Origin: VRUE01 sp035693025
GTDB taxonomy: Bacteria; Actinomycetota; Thermoleophilia; Solirubrobacterales; 70-9
Direction: 5' to 3'
Length of the DNA stretch: 51,561 nucleotides
Assembly: GCA_035693025.1 (NCBI GenBank)
Contig: DASSHI010000032.1
Span: forward strand, 1 to 51,561
In this document: piece by piece, positions 12,416-19,463 of the stretch
Layout of the letters: every line of letters begins with the position of its first letter
Numbering within the stretch: position 1 is the stretch's first letter
The notes under the pieces: model-generated
Seen by the model: the letters and a program-made list of their open reading frames with translations, nothing else
Database searches by the model: none
What the model was told of the DNA's origin: nothing
Position numbers and translations under genes: made by a program

Positions 12416-13660
12416 ATGACCGAGGATGCCAAGACGCACGTGTTGATCGCGGGAGGGGGCGTGGCGGCGATCGAGGCGCTGCTGGCCCTGCGCCAACTGC
12501 TGGGCGATCGAGTCACGATCGAGATCCATGCTCCTCGCCGCGACTTCGTCTATCTGCCGCTGGCGGTGGCCGAGCCGTTTGGCATCGGCAAGGCGCTGCG
12601 CTTCGACCTCGCTGAGATCGCCGAGAGCCACGGAGCGACCTACAGAGCAGATGGCCTTCAATCCGTCGAGCCCGACCGCCACCGAGCGACCATGCGCCGC
12701 CGGCAGCGCATCGGCTACGACAAGCTGCTCATCGCCTGCGGAGCCAAGATGCACTGGTCGGTGCCCGGGGCGTCCACCTTCTGGGGGCCGGCCGGTCACG
12801 AGGGATTCGACCGCGTCCTCGAGGAGCTGGAGGAAGGCGCCGCGCGGAAGGTCGTGTTCACGATGCCGGCCGGCTTCGGCTGGCCGTTTCCGATCTATGA
12901 GCTTGCCCTGATGACCTCGGCGCATCTCGCCGAACTGGGAGTGGAGAGCGCCGAGCTGACCATCGTCACTCCCGAGGACGCACCGCTGCAGCTATTCGGG
13001 CCGCACGCCAGCGATCAGGTCGCCACGCTCCTCGCCGACCGGGGAATAGCGGTCAAGACGGGCTGCTACCCGATCCGCTTCGCGGACGGGAAGCTGACCG
13101 TCGCCCCAGGCGATTCGATCCCGGCAGATCACGTGGTCAGCATGCCCAGCTACGAAGGGCGCCGGATCGACGGCATACCAAGCGATCGACGAGGGTTCGT
13201 TCCCGTTGACGAGCACGGCCGCGTACGCGGCCTAACCGATGTCTTCGCGGCGGGAGACGCAACCGATTTTCCGGTCAAGCAGGGCGGGCTCGCAGCCCAG
13301 CAGTCAGACGCGGTTGCCGCCACGATCGCCGCGCAGCTCGACGGGGACGTCGAGGCCGAGCCGTTCCACCCGACCCTGCGCGGCCTCCTGCTGACGGGAA
13401 GCCGGCCCAGGTATCTGCGAAACGATCTAAGGGGCGGCCAAGGCGAAACCTCGGCGGTCACCGACCACGCGCTCTGGTTCCCACGCGGGAAGGTCGCGGG
13501 GAGACATCTGGCGCCCTTGCTCACGTCCCTCGCCGGTGAGAGTTTTGAGCCCTCTACGGCGATGCTCGACAGCTCGACCGAGATCCACCTGGAGGGCCCC
13601 GACCTCATGCGCCGCGCCGTCGGAGCCAGCCTGGATATCGCTGCCGCGAAGAGCGCTTAA
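12416..13660 (+). CDS. FAD/NAD(P)-dependent oxidoreductase, sulfide:quinone-reductase-like
   Basis: 414 residues of the two-dinucleotide-binding flavoprotein fold: THVLIAGGGVAAIEALLAL near residue 7 for FAD, RDFVYLPLAVAEPF typical of the SQR/NDH-2 group, and VFAAGDATDFPVKQGGLAAQQSDA near residue 275, the second FAD motif. The SQR active-site cysteines are not where expected: the segment MPAGFGWPFPIYEL has no Cys, and only two Cys occur in conserved-looking places (LLIACGAK, KTGCYPI). It is therefore probably not a classical sulfide oxidiser. Divergent from osmC-ferredoxin with a shared operator. Confidence 0.8.
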   Translation: MTEDAKTHVLIAGGGVAAIEALLALRQLLGDRVTIEIHAPRRDFVYLPLAVAEPFGIGKALRFDLAEIAESHGATYRADGLQSVEPDRHRATMRRRQRIGYDKLLIACGAKMHWSVPGASTFWGPAGHEGFDRVLEELEEGAARKVVFTMPAGFGWPFPIYELALMTSAHLAELGVESAELTIVTPEDAPLQLFGPHASDQVATLLADRGIAVKTGCYPIRFADGKLTVAPGDSIPADHVVSMPSYEGRRIDGIPSDRRGFVPVDEHGRVRGLTDVFAAGDATDFPVKQGGLAAQQSDAVAATIAAQLDGDVEAEPFHPTLRGLLLTGSRPRYLRNDLRGGQGETSAVTDHALWFPRGKVAGRHLAPLLTSLAGESFEPSTAMLDSSTEIHLEGPDLMRRAVGASLDIAAAKSA

Positions 13661-13696
13661 CCGCCGCCGCCGAGCCGCGAAACGCCCGAAGTCCAG

Positions 13697-14647
13697 CTAG
13701 GCCACCAGACCGGCCCGGGTGAGCGAGTCGAGCAACAGGTGGAAGTAGACGAGACCAGCGTAGGGAGCCCAGCGCGAAACGATCGTCTCGACCCTCTCGT
13801 AGTCGAGCTGTCCGTCGAGTCCGAGAAAGGCCTTCAGTTTGTTGCGGGCCCCGACGTCGTCACCGGGGAATACGTGTAGTCGTCCGAGCCCGCGCAGCAT
13901 CACGTACTGCGCGGTCCAGCGGCCGACTCCGTGCAGGCCCGTCAGCCGCTCGAGAACCTCCGCATCCTCGGCGCCTTCCAACCCCTGGAGGTCAAGATCG
14001 CCATCGACGATCTCCCTCGCGCATGTCACGACCGTGCGTGCCTTCGCCATGCTGAACCCAAGTCGCTTGAGCTCGGCCGGATCCACTGTCGCGAGCTCCG
14101 CCGGGCCGGGGAAGGCATGGATCGCATCGCGCCCAGCGTCCACCGGGCGCCCATGCGCCGCGCTGAGGCGGTTGAGCAGATGCACTCCGACGTCGAGCGA
14201 GAGCTGCTGGCAGGCGATGCCGTTGACCAGCCCCTCGAAGACGGTCGCAAAACGCGGCGGCCTCAGTCCGCGCATCTGGACAACCAGTCCTGCGAGGGAG
14301 GGATCCGACGCGGCCATCGTCGCGAACCCGGAGAGGTCGGCCTCGAGGCCGAGGAGCCTCCCCAGGACCTGGCGTGCCTGGGCTTCGGCGCCGCGATCGA
14401 TCCCGTCGCCCCTGAGCCTCACCTGCAGCCGCGGGGCGTCCGGCGAGCCGACCTGCGTCACCGCGGCTGCCACCCCACCGTCGCCGAATGGCAGCGCGCG
14501 CCGGTAGGCATGCCCATCCCAGCGGTCGACCTCGTTGTGGGGACGTCGTCGCAACGCCCACGCGGTCAGGTCGAGTCGAAACGGCGCCGACGGCTCGACC
14601 AGAAAGCGACGTTCTCGCGGGAGCTCCGCAGTCAGCTTGCCGGTCAG
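13697..14647 (-). CDS. alkA: DNA-3-methyladenine glycosylase II (AlkA type)
   Basis: About 316 residues. The AlkA N-terminal domain (FRLDLTAWALRRRPHNEVDRWDGHAYRR) is followed by the HhH-GPD domain with helix-hairpin-helix LTGLHGVGRWTAQYVMLRGLGRLHVFPGDDVG, including the catalytic Asp in PGDD. It excises alkylated purines. No ATG, GTG or TTG is found where the domain begins. The best candidates are a CTG at 14647 overlapping the stop of the DUF488 gene (CTGA) or an ATT at 14668 with GAGG upstream, so the start is uncertain. It ends a minus-strand run of hemerythrin, DUF488 and alkA. Confidence 0.88.
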   Translation of the reverse strand: MTGKLTAELPRERRFLVEPSAPFRLDLTAWALRRRPHNEVDRWDGHAYRRALPFGDGGVAAAVTQVGSPDAPRLQVRLRGDGIDRGAEAQARQVLGRLLGLEADLSGFATMAASDPSLAGLVVQMRGLRPPRFATVFEGLVNGIACQQLSLDVGVHLLNRLSAAHGRPVDAGRDAIHAFPGPAELATVDPAELKRLGFSMAKARTVVTCAREIVDGDLDLQGLEGAEDAEVLERLTGLHGVGRWTAQYVMLRGLGRLHVFPGDDVGARNKLKAFLGLDGQLDYERVETIVSRWAPYAGLVYFHLLLDSLTRAGLVA

Positions 14648-15027
14648 CTCTGTGGCCCGCGTGGCAATCCCCGCCTCAGGACCTCCGCGAGGACGACGGC
14701 GTCGTTGTGATCGGTGTCCTTGGCGGCGTAGACGAGGGTAAGCGTGCCTTCGCGGGCCCGCCGCCGCAATCCCGCCAACACCGGGCGGCGTTCCCCCAGC
14801 TCCTCGAGGTAGCGTCGCCGAAACTCCGGAAAGCGGCTGGGCTCGTGGCCGAACCACTGCCGAAGCTCGGTGCTCGGCGCCAGCTCCCTCTCCCACCCAT
14901 CGATCCCTGCTCGCTCCCGAGACAGGCCGCGTGGCCAGAGTCGGTCGACCAGGACGCGATAGCCGTCCGCCGGGTCGGCGGGCTCGTAGGCGCGCTTCAG
15001 GCGGATCTGCATCGCACCCCTGCTCAC
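14644..15027 (-). CDS. DUF488 family protein (YeaO-like)
   Basis: 127 residues with the DUF488 signatures RVLVDRLWPRGLSRE, WFGHEPSRFPEFRRRYLEEL and LTLVYAAKDTDHNDAVVLAEVL. The biochemical role of the family is unknown. The GTG at 15027 is preferred because GGAGGAG lies 5 nt upstream and it forms a GTGA overlap with the hemerythrin stop; an internal ATG at 15012 with AGGGG is also possible. Confidence 0.88.
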   Translation of the reverse strand: MSRGAMQIRLKRAYEPADPADGYRVLVDRLWPRGLSRERAGIDGWERELAPSTELRQWFGHEPSRFPEFRRRYLEELGERRPVLAGLRRRAREGTLTLVYAAKDTDHNDAVVLAEVLRRGLPRGPQS

Positions 15028-15455
15028 GGGTTCTCCTCCGCTCGCGCGATCGCCTCCGCGAGGCGACCGAGGTCCTCGGGCGCGAGGGCCTCTTCGACCA
15101 TCGGGAAGAGCTCACGCTCCTCGAAGCGCACGTGATCGTCCAGCAGCCGACCCAGGTCTTGCAGCTCCTCGAGCGAGGCCGCTTTGGCGGCGACGCGGAG
15201 GGCAACGCGCCGGATCGCCAGGTGCTCCTCCAGCATCCGCGCCACCGCGACCCGATCCACCGGGCAATGCAGCGCCCAACCCGGCAGAAGCACCTCCTCC
15301 TCGACGCGGAAGTGGTGCTTGCCCTCCCTCACCCAGAAATCGAGGAAGTCATGACCCGCCTCCGCGGCGTCGGTCGCGTCGCGCAGCCGCTTCGCGGCCA
15401 GCAGCGACTTCAGGTGGTCGCGCGAGAGCGGCCGTAGAGCCTCCGCTCGTTTCAT
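15024..15455 (-). CDS. Hemerythrin-domain protein
   Basis: 143-residue single hemerythrin-like four-helix domain with candidate di-iron ligands in SRDHLKSL, GKHHFRVEEEVLLP, EEHLAIRR and DDHVRFEERELFPMVEE. Such proteins bind O2, NO or iron. It is transcribed with DUF488 and alkA, and is a different domain type from the longer RIC at 10539 because the ScdA_N domain is missing. Confidence 0.88.
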   Translation of the reverse strand: MKRAEALRPLSRDHLKSLLAAKRLRDATDAAEAGHDFLDFWVREGKHHFRVEEEVLLPGWALHCPVDRVAVARMLEEHLAIRRVALRVAAKAASLEELQDLGRLLDDHVRFEERELFPMVEEALAPEDLGRLAEAIARAEENP

Positions 15456-15510
15456 CTGAGGCTCGGTCCAGCGCGACGCAGGCGCGTGGCAGGCACAGCG
15501 ACGCGATTCA

Positions 15511-16158
15511 TCAGGAGACCTCGACCAGGCAACCCGCCCGATCGGGATCGTGGGGCTCGAAGCGGGTCAGCTTGGCCTTTGGATCGAGCTTCTCCAGGAC
15601 GCCGGCCGTGAGCCCGCGGTGCAGGGCGCAGACGACATCTGCGTTCTCGCGCACCGAGTCGCGATAGGGGCAGTTATCGAGCCGGCAGATCAGGCCACCG
15701 TCGGCTTTGACACGCATCGAAGGCTGGAAGCCGAGCGCAGCGAAGCTCTGGCGCAGGCTCTCGACAGGCTCGCCTCCTCGCTTCGGGGCGAGTTCCCGGC
15801 CTATCTCCCGGCCGGTGCGCTCGACTTCGCGCAGCAGGGTCGGGCCGGCAGGGATCGCGCGCGCCAGCCAGACCGCCAGGCTGGCATAGGCGGCGGGGGC
15901 TTGGCCGGATGGCTGAGCGTCGGGAGCCACATTCCAGCGGTCGCCGGGACGCCCCCTCCCCGCTCGCTCCCGTCCGCGCTCGACGAGGCCGGACTCCTGC
16001 AACCGCTCGAGGTGGGCCCGTACGCCATTGGGGTGCAGTCCGAGACGCTTCGCCAGATCGTCGGTTCCCACCGGTTCCTTCAGCTCCGCCAGCAGGGCGA
16101 AGATACGCGCCCGGGTCGGCTGCGTCAGCGGGTCGTCAGTCGAGTTGGGGAGATCCAT
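15511..16158 (-). CDS. ArsR/SufR-type winged-helix regulator with C-terminal cysteine cluster
   Basis: 215 residues. The N-terminal winged helix (TRARIFALLAELKEPVGTDDLAKRLGLHPNGVRAHLERLQESGLVERG) is that of COG2345/DeoR-ArsR regulators. The C-terminal half contains CRLDNCPYRD, then CALHRGLTAGVL and a final Cys in AGCLVEV, resembling the Fe-S-binding cysteines of SufR-like repressors. It could sense iron-sulfur status, NO or oxygen. It is the only Fe-S-type regulator in this window and so the best candidate for the TTTACACA operator, but that link is not shown. Confidence 0.82.
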   Translation of the reverse strand: MDLPNSTDDPLTQPTRARIFALLAELKEPVGTDDLAKRLGLHPNGVRAHLERLQESGLVERGRERAGRGRPGDRWNVAPDAQPSGQAPAAYASLAVWLARAIPAGPTLLREVERTGREIGRELAPKRGGEPVESLRQSFAALGFQPSMRVKADGGLICRLDNCPYRDSVRENADVVCALHRGLTAGVLEKLDPKAKLTRFEPHDPDRAGCLVEVS

Positions 16159-16240
16159 GGTCCAAGCTTTGCGTTCACAGGACCGGAGGCTTTTCAGACT
16201 CGTTATCGGGACATGCCGGGCGCCAGGGACCGCATCGTCT

Positions 16241-16263
16241 TTTTCCTATGAGCACTGTAAAAA
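16241..16263. promoter_or_regulatory. Weak candidate copy of the 23-bp operator upstream of the SufR-like regulator
   Basis: TTTTCCTA, 7-bp spacer, TGTAAAAA: 5 of 8 and 6 of 8 positions match the halves at 11304. It lies 82 bp before the regulator start. The rest of 16159-16304 has no gene. Confidence 0.25.
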
Positions 16264-16304
16264 ATAGCACCGCCCGGCATCCGGGAGGATCCGACTCAAT
16301 TCCT

Positions 16305-16466
16305 CTAGCTCTTCTTGACTTCCCAGGTCCAGACAGCGGGGGGATCGCTGGCCGGGAAGGATGCGTGGCCCGTCTCGTCGGCGCCCATCGGTGCGGGTCT
16401 CACCGGCTCTGCAGAGACCGTCGCCTCGGGCTTGGTCGGGGAGGCTGGGGGCTTCAGCTCGGTCAT
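16305..16466 (-). CDS. Small protein with SFPASDPPA motif (53 aa)
   Basis: 53 residues, Pro- and Ala-rich and probably disordered, ending HASFPASDPPAVWTWEVKKS. The (S/E)FPASDPP(A/S)W tail recurs in many short bacterial proteins of unknown function. The ATG overlaps the stop of the upstream gene (ATGA), and two more genes upstream are joined the same way, which supports it as real although it is short. Confidence 0.65.
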   Translation of the reverse strand: MTELKPPASPTKPEATVSAEPVRPAPMGADETGHASFPASDPPAVWTWEVKKS

Positions 16467-16801
16467 GCGCCGGCAACGACGCAATCGGCGCGCTCGGGGG
16501 GGCTGCTATCTGAGCTTCCCACCTGGAGGACGGAGGGCTGTAGACCCAACAGACGCAGGTCTCTCAACAGCTCGTCCAGCGTTTGATCGTCGAGCGGGGG
16601 CACGCGCTCGGCTATGCCGAGCTCGATCTGCCACCCGACTTCGATCTCCTCCTCAGGACCGGGTTGACTAAGGCGTAGAAGGCGAATCGTCGCCTGGGGA
16701 GCATCGTCGCGCAGGCGGTCGATCTCCGCCGTCAGCCACCTCTGCAACTCCTCGGAGGCAACGGGGGCGAATGGATGGCAGCGGACCGCGATCTGGCTCA
16801 T
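16463..16801 (-). CDS. Hypothetical protein (112 aa)
   Basis: 112 residues starting MSQIAVRCHPFAP, with predicted alternating helix/strand character (EELQRWLTAEIDRLRDDAPQATIRLLRL, then EVGWQIELGI and LLRDLRLLGLQPSVLQV). Not recognised. It overlaps the downstream 53-aa gene by ATGA and the upstream frame by ATGA, so it is the middle gene of a three-gene unit under the DosR-like box at 17088. Confidence 0.65.
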   Translation of the reverse strand: MSQIAVRCHPFAPVASEELQRWLTAEIDRLRDDAPQATIRLLRLSQPGPEEEIEVGWQIELGIAERVPPLDDQTLDELLRDLRLLGLQPSVLQVGSSDSSPPERADCVVAGA

Positions 16802-17012
16802 GCATCGATCTTCCGCCATTGCATGAGGGCCGTCAATGGGTGCCCGTATCCATTTGGCTCGACCCACGGTTGCGCCCCCGGCTCGGCGAAGAAGGACTCG
16901 TAGTGGACGTACTCACCGGAGCGCGCATCGAACGTAGGACGTACCGGGCTCGGGTGGTAGCGGCGGTGAGGTCCGACCGGGCGGGCCTGGTTTGCCGTGG
17001 GGCCTGATGCAT
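16798..17012 (-). pseudogene. Small gene with apparent frameshift
   Basis: An ATG at 17012 with an excellent GGGAGG ribosome-binding site opens a frame that is GC3-rich for about 24 codons and then becomes Ser/Thr/Arg-rich and ends at 16833. From about 16950 a different frame has clear coding character (TFDARSGEYVHYESFFAEPG, then WVEPNGYGHPLTALMQWRKI) and stops at 16798 in an ATGA overlap with the next gene. That second frame has no start codon of its own. A single frameshift or a sequencing error explains this best. Confidence 0.5.
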
Positions 17013-17087
17013 TTGAACCTCCCGATTCGTGGTTGGGTCTTCACGAGACATCGACACCAAGCATCGATCGGTTCGTGGTCCACGGCC

Positions 17088-17105
17088 ATGGGTGTTTAGA
17101 CCCAA
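17088..17105. promoter_or_regulatory. DosR-like box A (ATGGGTGTTTAGACCCAA)
   Basis: Near-palindrome ATGGGT-N6-ACCCAA, 76 bp upstream of the three-gene small-protein unit and just beyond the response-regulator stop. It contains the GGG-N8-CCC core with central TTTA seen in DosR/DevR boxes. Confidence 0.55.
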
Positions 17106-17131
17106 GTTCCTCCGCCATGGATCCAGAGGGC

Positions 17132-17791
17132 TCAAGCCTCGACCAGCCCCCGCCTGATCGCGTAGCGGGTCAGCTCAACCCGGTTCCGCATGCCCAGCTT
17201 CTCGAGCATGTTGGCGCGATGGCGGTCAACCGTCTTCTTGCTGATCACCAACATCTCGGCAATCTCCTCGCTGGTGTGCCCTTCGGCGATCAGCTTCACG
17301 ACTTCGAGCTCGCGTGGCGTCAAGGCATCCTGGGGAATCGTCTCCCCCCCACGCGCCCCCTCCAGATAGTCGCGGGCCAAGCTGGTCACGGCAGCCGGAT
17401 ACAGAAAGGGCTCTCCGCGCATCGTCGCTCGGCAGGCCTCGATCAAATCGCGGTTGGCGACCGACTTCAGCACGTAGCCCGACGCCCCGGCCTTCAGGGC
17501 TTCGAACAGATACTGCTCGTTCTCGTGCATCGAAAGCATCAGGATTCGCAGTTCGGGTTTTCTGCGAGCGATCTCCCTGGCTGCCTGCAGGCCCGTCATC
17601 CGCGGCATCGAGACGTCGAGAATCACGAGATCGACCTCCTCCGCAAGCGCACGATCCACGGCCTCGGCGCCATCGTCGGCCTCGGCGACGACTTCGAGGT
17701 CGGGAGCCGCATCGAGCACCATCCGCAACCCATCGCGGACGACGACATGGTCGTCCGCCAGCAGGATCTTCGTCTTAAGCGGAACCGTCAT
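17132..17791 (-). CDS. NarL/DosR-family response regulator
   Basis: 219 residues. The receiver domain carries the acidic pocket DDH (13-15), phospho-acceptor Asp59 in LVILDVSMP, and Lys109 in the GYVLKSV loop. The C-terminal LuxR-type HTH starts near residue 150 (LTPRELEVVKLIAEGHTSEEIAEMLVISKKTVDRHRANMLEKLG). The ATG overlaps the 3' end of the histidine kinase gene by 17 bp, so the two are a cognate pair. Palindromes of DosR type occur upstream of several genes here and are the likely targets. Confidence 0.94.
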   Translation of the reverse strand: MTVPLKTKILLADDHVVVRDGLRMVLDAAPDLEVVAEADDGAEAVDRALAEEVDLVILDVSMPRMTGLQAAREIARRKPELRILMLSMHENEQYLFEALKAGASGYVLKSVANRDLIEACRATMRGEPFLYPAAVTSLARDYLEGARGGETIPQDALTPRELEVVKLIAEGHTSEEIAEMLVISKKTVDRHRANMLEKLGMRNRVELTRYAIRRGLVEA

Positions 17792-18863
17792 CGATCTCCT
17801 CCCATGGCAGTTCGAGGCGGACAGTCGTGCCGGCGCCCGGTTTCGAATCGAGCTCCAGCTTTCCGTGTACCAGGCGCGCCCGTTCGCGCATGCCGCTGAT
17901 CCCGGCGGTGTGGGCCGGGAGATCGGCGGGCAGGCCGCGACCGTCGTCGACGATCGAAAGCGTCGCCGCCTGCCCGCTCGCCGCGAGACTCAGCACCGCC
18001 TCGGAGGCCTGAGCGTGACGAACCACGTTGGTCAGGCTCTCCTGCGCCACACGGTAGATCACCAGCTCCAGATCGGGGGGGATCGGGGGAAGCTTCTCCA
18101 GTTGGCGCACTATTCGGAGGTCTCCCTGTGAGGCCAGGCGCGAGCAAAGGGAGATAAGGGCATTGATCAGGCCGAGGTCATCGAGAGCCTCGGGCCTGAG
18201 CTCGCGCGCGATGCGGCGGACTTCGTCGAGGCTTCCGCGAACGGCCTCGGCGATGCGGCGCAGATCCGCCGGGGAATCGTGGCCGACATCGGCAGCGTGC
18301 TCGATCTGGATCGCCGCCGCGGTCAAGGTCTGCCCGATCTCATCGTGCAGCTCTCCGGCCAGGCGTTGGCGCTCGCTCTCCTGCGCATCAAGCGCGACCC
18401 GGGCGCTCTCGTAGCGCCCGCGCTCGAGCCGGTCGAGCATCTGGTTGAAGGCGTCGCTGAGAGCGGCGACGTCGGGGCCATAGGAGCCGATGTCCGCGAT
18501 CCGTTGACCGGGCTGATCGGGATCGACCTCCGACATCAGCGCCGTCAGCTTTCGAAGCGGGGCAAGCACCCTTCTGAGGCCCCAGAGATTGGCCCCCAGC
18601 ATCAGGAAAAGGGCGCCGAGGACGATCGCGAACTGACCGGTGGTGACCGGAGCGTGGATCGTCACCGGAGTGACGATGAGCAGCACCGCCGCGATGACCA
18701 TGACCAGAGCGCTGGCGATGAAGGCCCGCCAAAGCAGCGGCAGACGCTTGTCAGGCCGGCGGAGCGGAGGAGCGAGGCTTGCCCGACCGACCGCCGAGGG
18801 CACTTGGATGCCTTTGCTCACGAGTGCATGGTCGAAGATTGCATTGAAATCAATGTCCCACAT
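17775..18863 (-). CDS. NarX/DesK-type sensor histidine kinase
   Basis: About 362 residues from the ATG at 18863. Two membrane spans (near residues 48-68 and 76-96) are separated by only about a dozen residues, so there is no extracytoplasmic sensor domain. A HAMP-like linker follows, then HisKA_3 with the phospho-acceptor His in LAGELHDEIGQ, then an HATPase domain with YRVAQESLTNVVRHA and DDGRGLP. An ATG at 18887 lies inside a palindromic box and is less likely. The signal is probably intramembrane or cytoplasmic. It pairs with the overlapping NarL-type regulator. Confidence 0.9.
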   Translation of the reverse strand: MWDIDFNAIFDHALVSKGIQVPSAVGRASLAPPLRRPDKRLPLLWRAFIASALVMVIAAVLLIVTPVTIHAPVTTGQFAIVLGALFLMLGANLWGLRRVLAPLRKLTALMSEVDPDQPGQRIADIGSYGPDVAALSDAFNQMLDRLERGRYESARVALDAQESERQRLAGELHDEIGQTLTAAAIQIEHAADVGHDSPADLRRIAEAVRGSLDEVRRIARELRPEALDDLGLINALISLCSRLASQGDLRIVRQLEKLPPIPPDLELVIYRVAQESLTNVVRHAQASEAVLSLAASGQAATLSIVDDGRGLPADLPAHTAGISGMRERARLVHGKLELDSKPGAGTTVRLELPWEEIDDGSA

Positions 18864-18879
18864 CGGCGATAAGCGCCAA

Positions 18880-18897
18880 ATGGGCATTTCGACCCAT
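18880..18897. promoter_or_regulatory. DosR-like box B (ATGGGCATTTCGACCCAT)
   Basis: ATGGGC-N6-ACCCAT in the short divergent gap between the histidine kinase and the universal stress protein gene, placed to control either or both. It suggests autoregulation of the two-component pair. Confidence 0.6.
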
Positions 18898-18931
18898 GGC
18901 GAAGCGGTCCTCGAGCGGCAAAGATCGCAGC

Positions 18932-19453
18932 ATGCCCCCGTCCCCCACTCAGACCTCCGCCGATGAGCTCGAGCCGGCCCAGGGAATCTCCAGCGCCCAC
19001 CCGCTGATTCTCTGCTATGACGGCTCCGATGACGCCAAGTATGCAATCGCACAGGCTGGGCGTCTGTTCCCCGGTGGCCATGCATTGGTCTTGACGGTGT
19101 GGCAGCCCATTTCCAATCTGGCGAGTGTGACTTGGTCGGGGGCAACGGTCATGGCGAACTTCACCGAGCTCGACCACGCCGCCTCTGAGGATGGCGCACT
19201 CAGAGCAGAGGAAGGCGTAGGCCTCGCTCGCGAGGCCGGATTGGACGTCGAGCCGCTCGCGGTCGAGGCCGACGGCACGATCTGGGAGACGATCGTCAAG
19301 ACCGCTGAGCGTCGCCAGGGTGCCGTGATCGTCATGGGTTCCCGAGGCCTGACGGGCTTGCGCTCCATTCTGCTCGGCAGCGTTTCCGGAACCGTCGTCC
19401 ATCACGCGCACCGACCGACCCTGGTCATCCACCGTCCGAGCGAGACCGACTAG
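18932..19453 (+). CDS. Universal stress protein (UspA family)
   Basis: 173 residues with one Usp domain: ILCYDGSDDAKYAIAQAGRLF at the start and the nucleotide-binding loop GSRGLTGLRSILLGSVSGTVV near the end, i.e. the G-2x-G-9x-G(S/T) pattern of ATP-binding members. An earlier ATG at 18896 falls inside box B, so 18932 is preferred, though neither has a clear ribosome-binding site. It is followed 10 bp later by the GH15 gene. In mycobacteria many usp genes are DosR targets; the adjacent box is in line with that. Confidence 0.88.
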   Translation: MPPSPTQTSADELEPAQGISSAHPLILCYDGSDDAKYAIAQAGRLFPGGHALVLTVWQPISNLASVTWSGATVMANFTELDHAASEDGALRAEEGVGLAREAGLDVEPLAVEADGTIWETIVKTAERRQGAVIVMGSRGLTGLRSILLGSVSGTVVHHAHRPTLVIHRPSETD

Positions 19454-19463
19454 CCTGCCGACG

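Noticed and set aside
13697..15205. A single 502-codon frame read as one large fusion protein
   Set aside because: Only the last 310 or so residues are AlkA; the rest overlaps DUF488 and hemerythrin genes, which have proper starts and domains.
16836..16853. A fifth possible DosR-like box (ATGGGTGCCCGTATCCAT)
   Set aside because: It lies inside coding sequence, the centre is GC-rich and the right half is degenerate.
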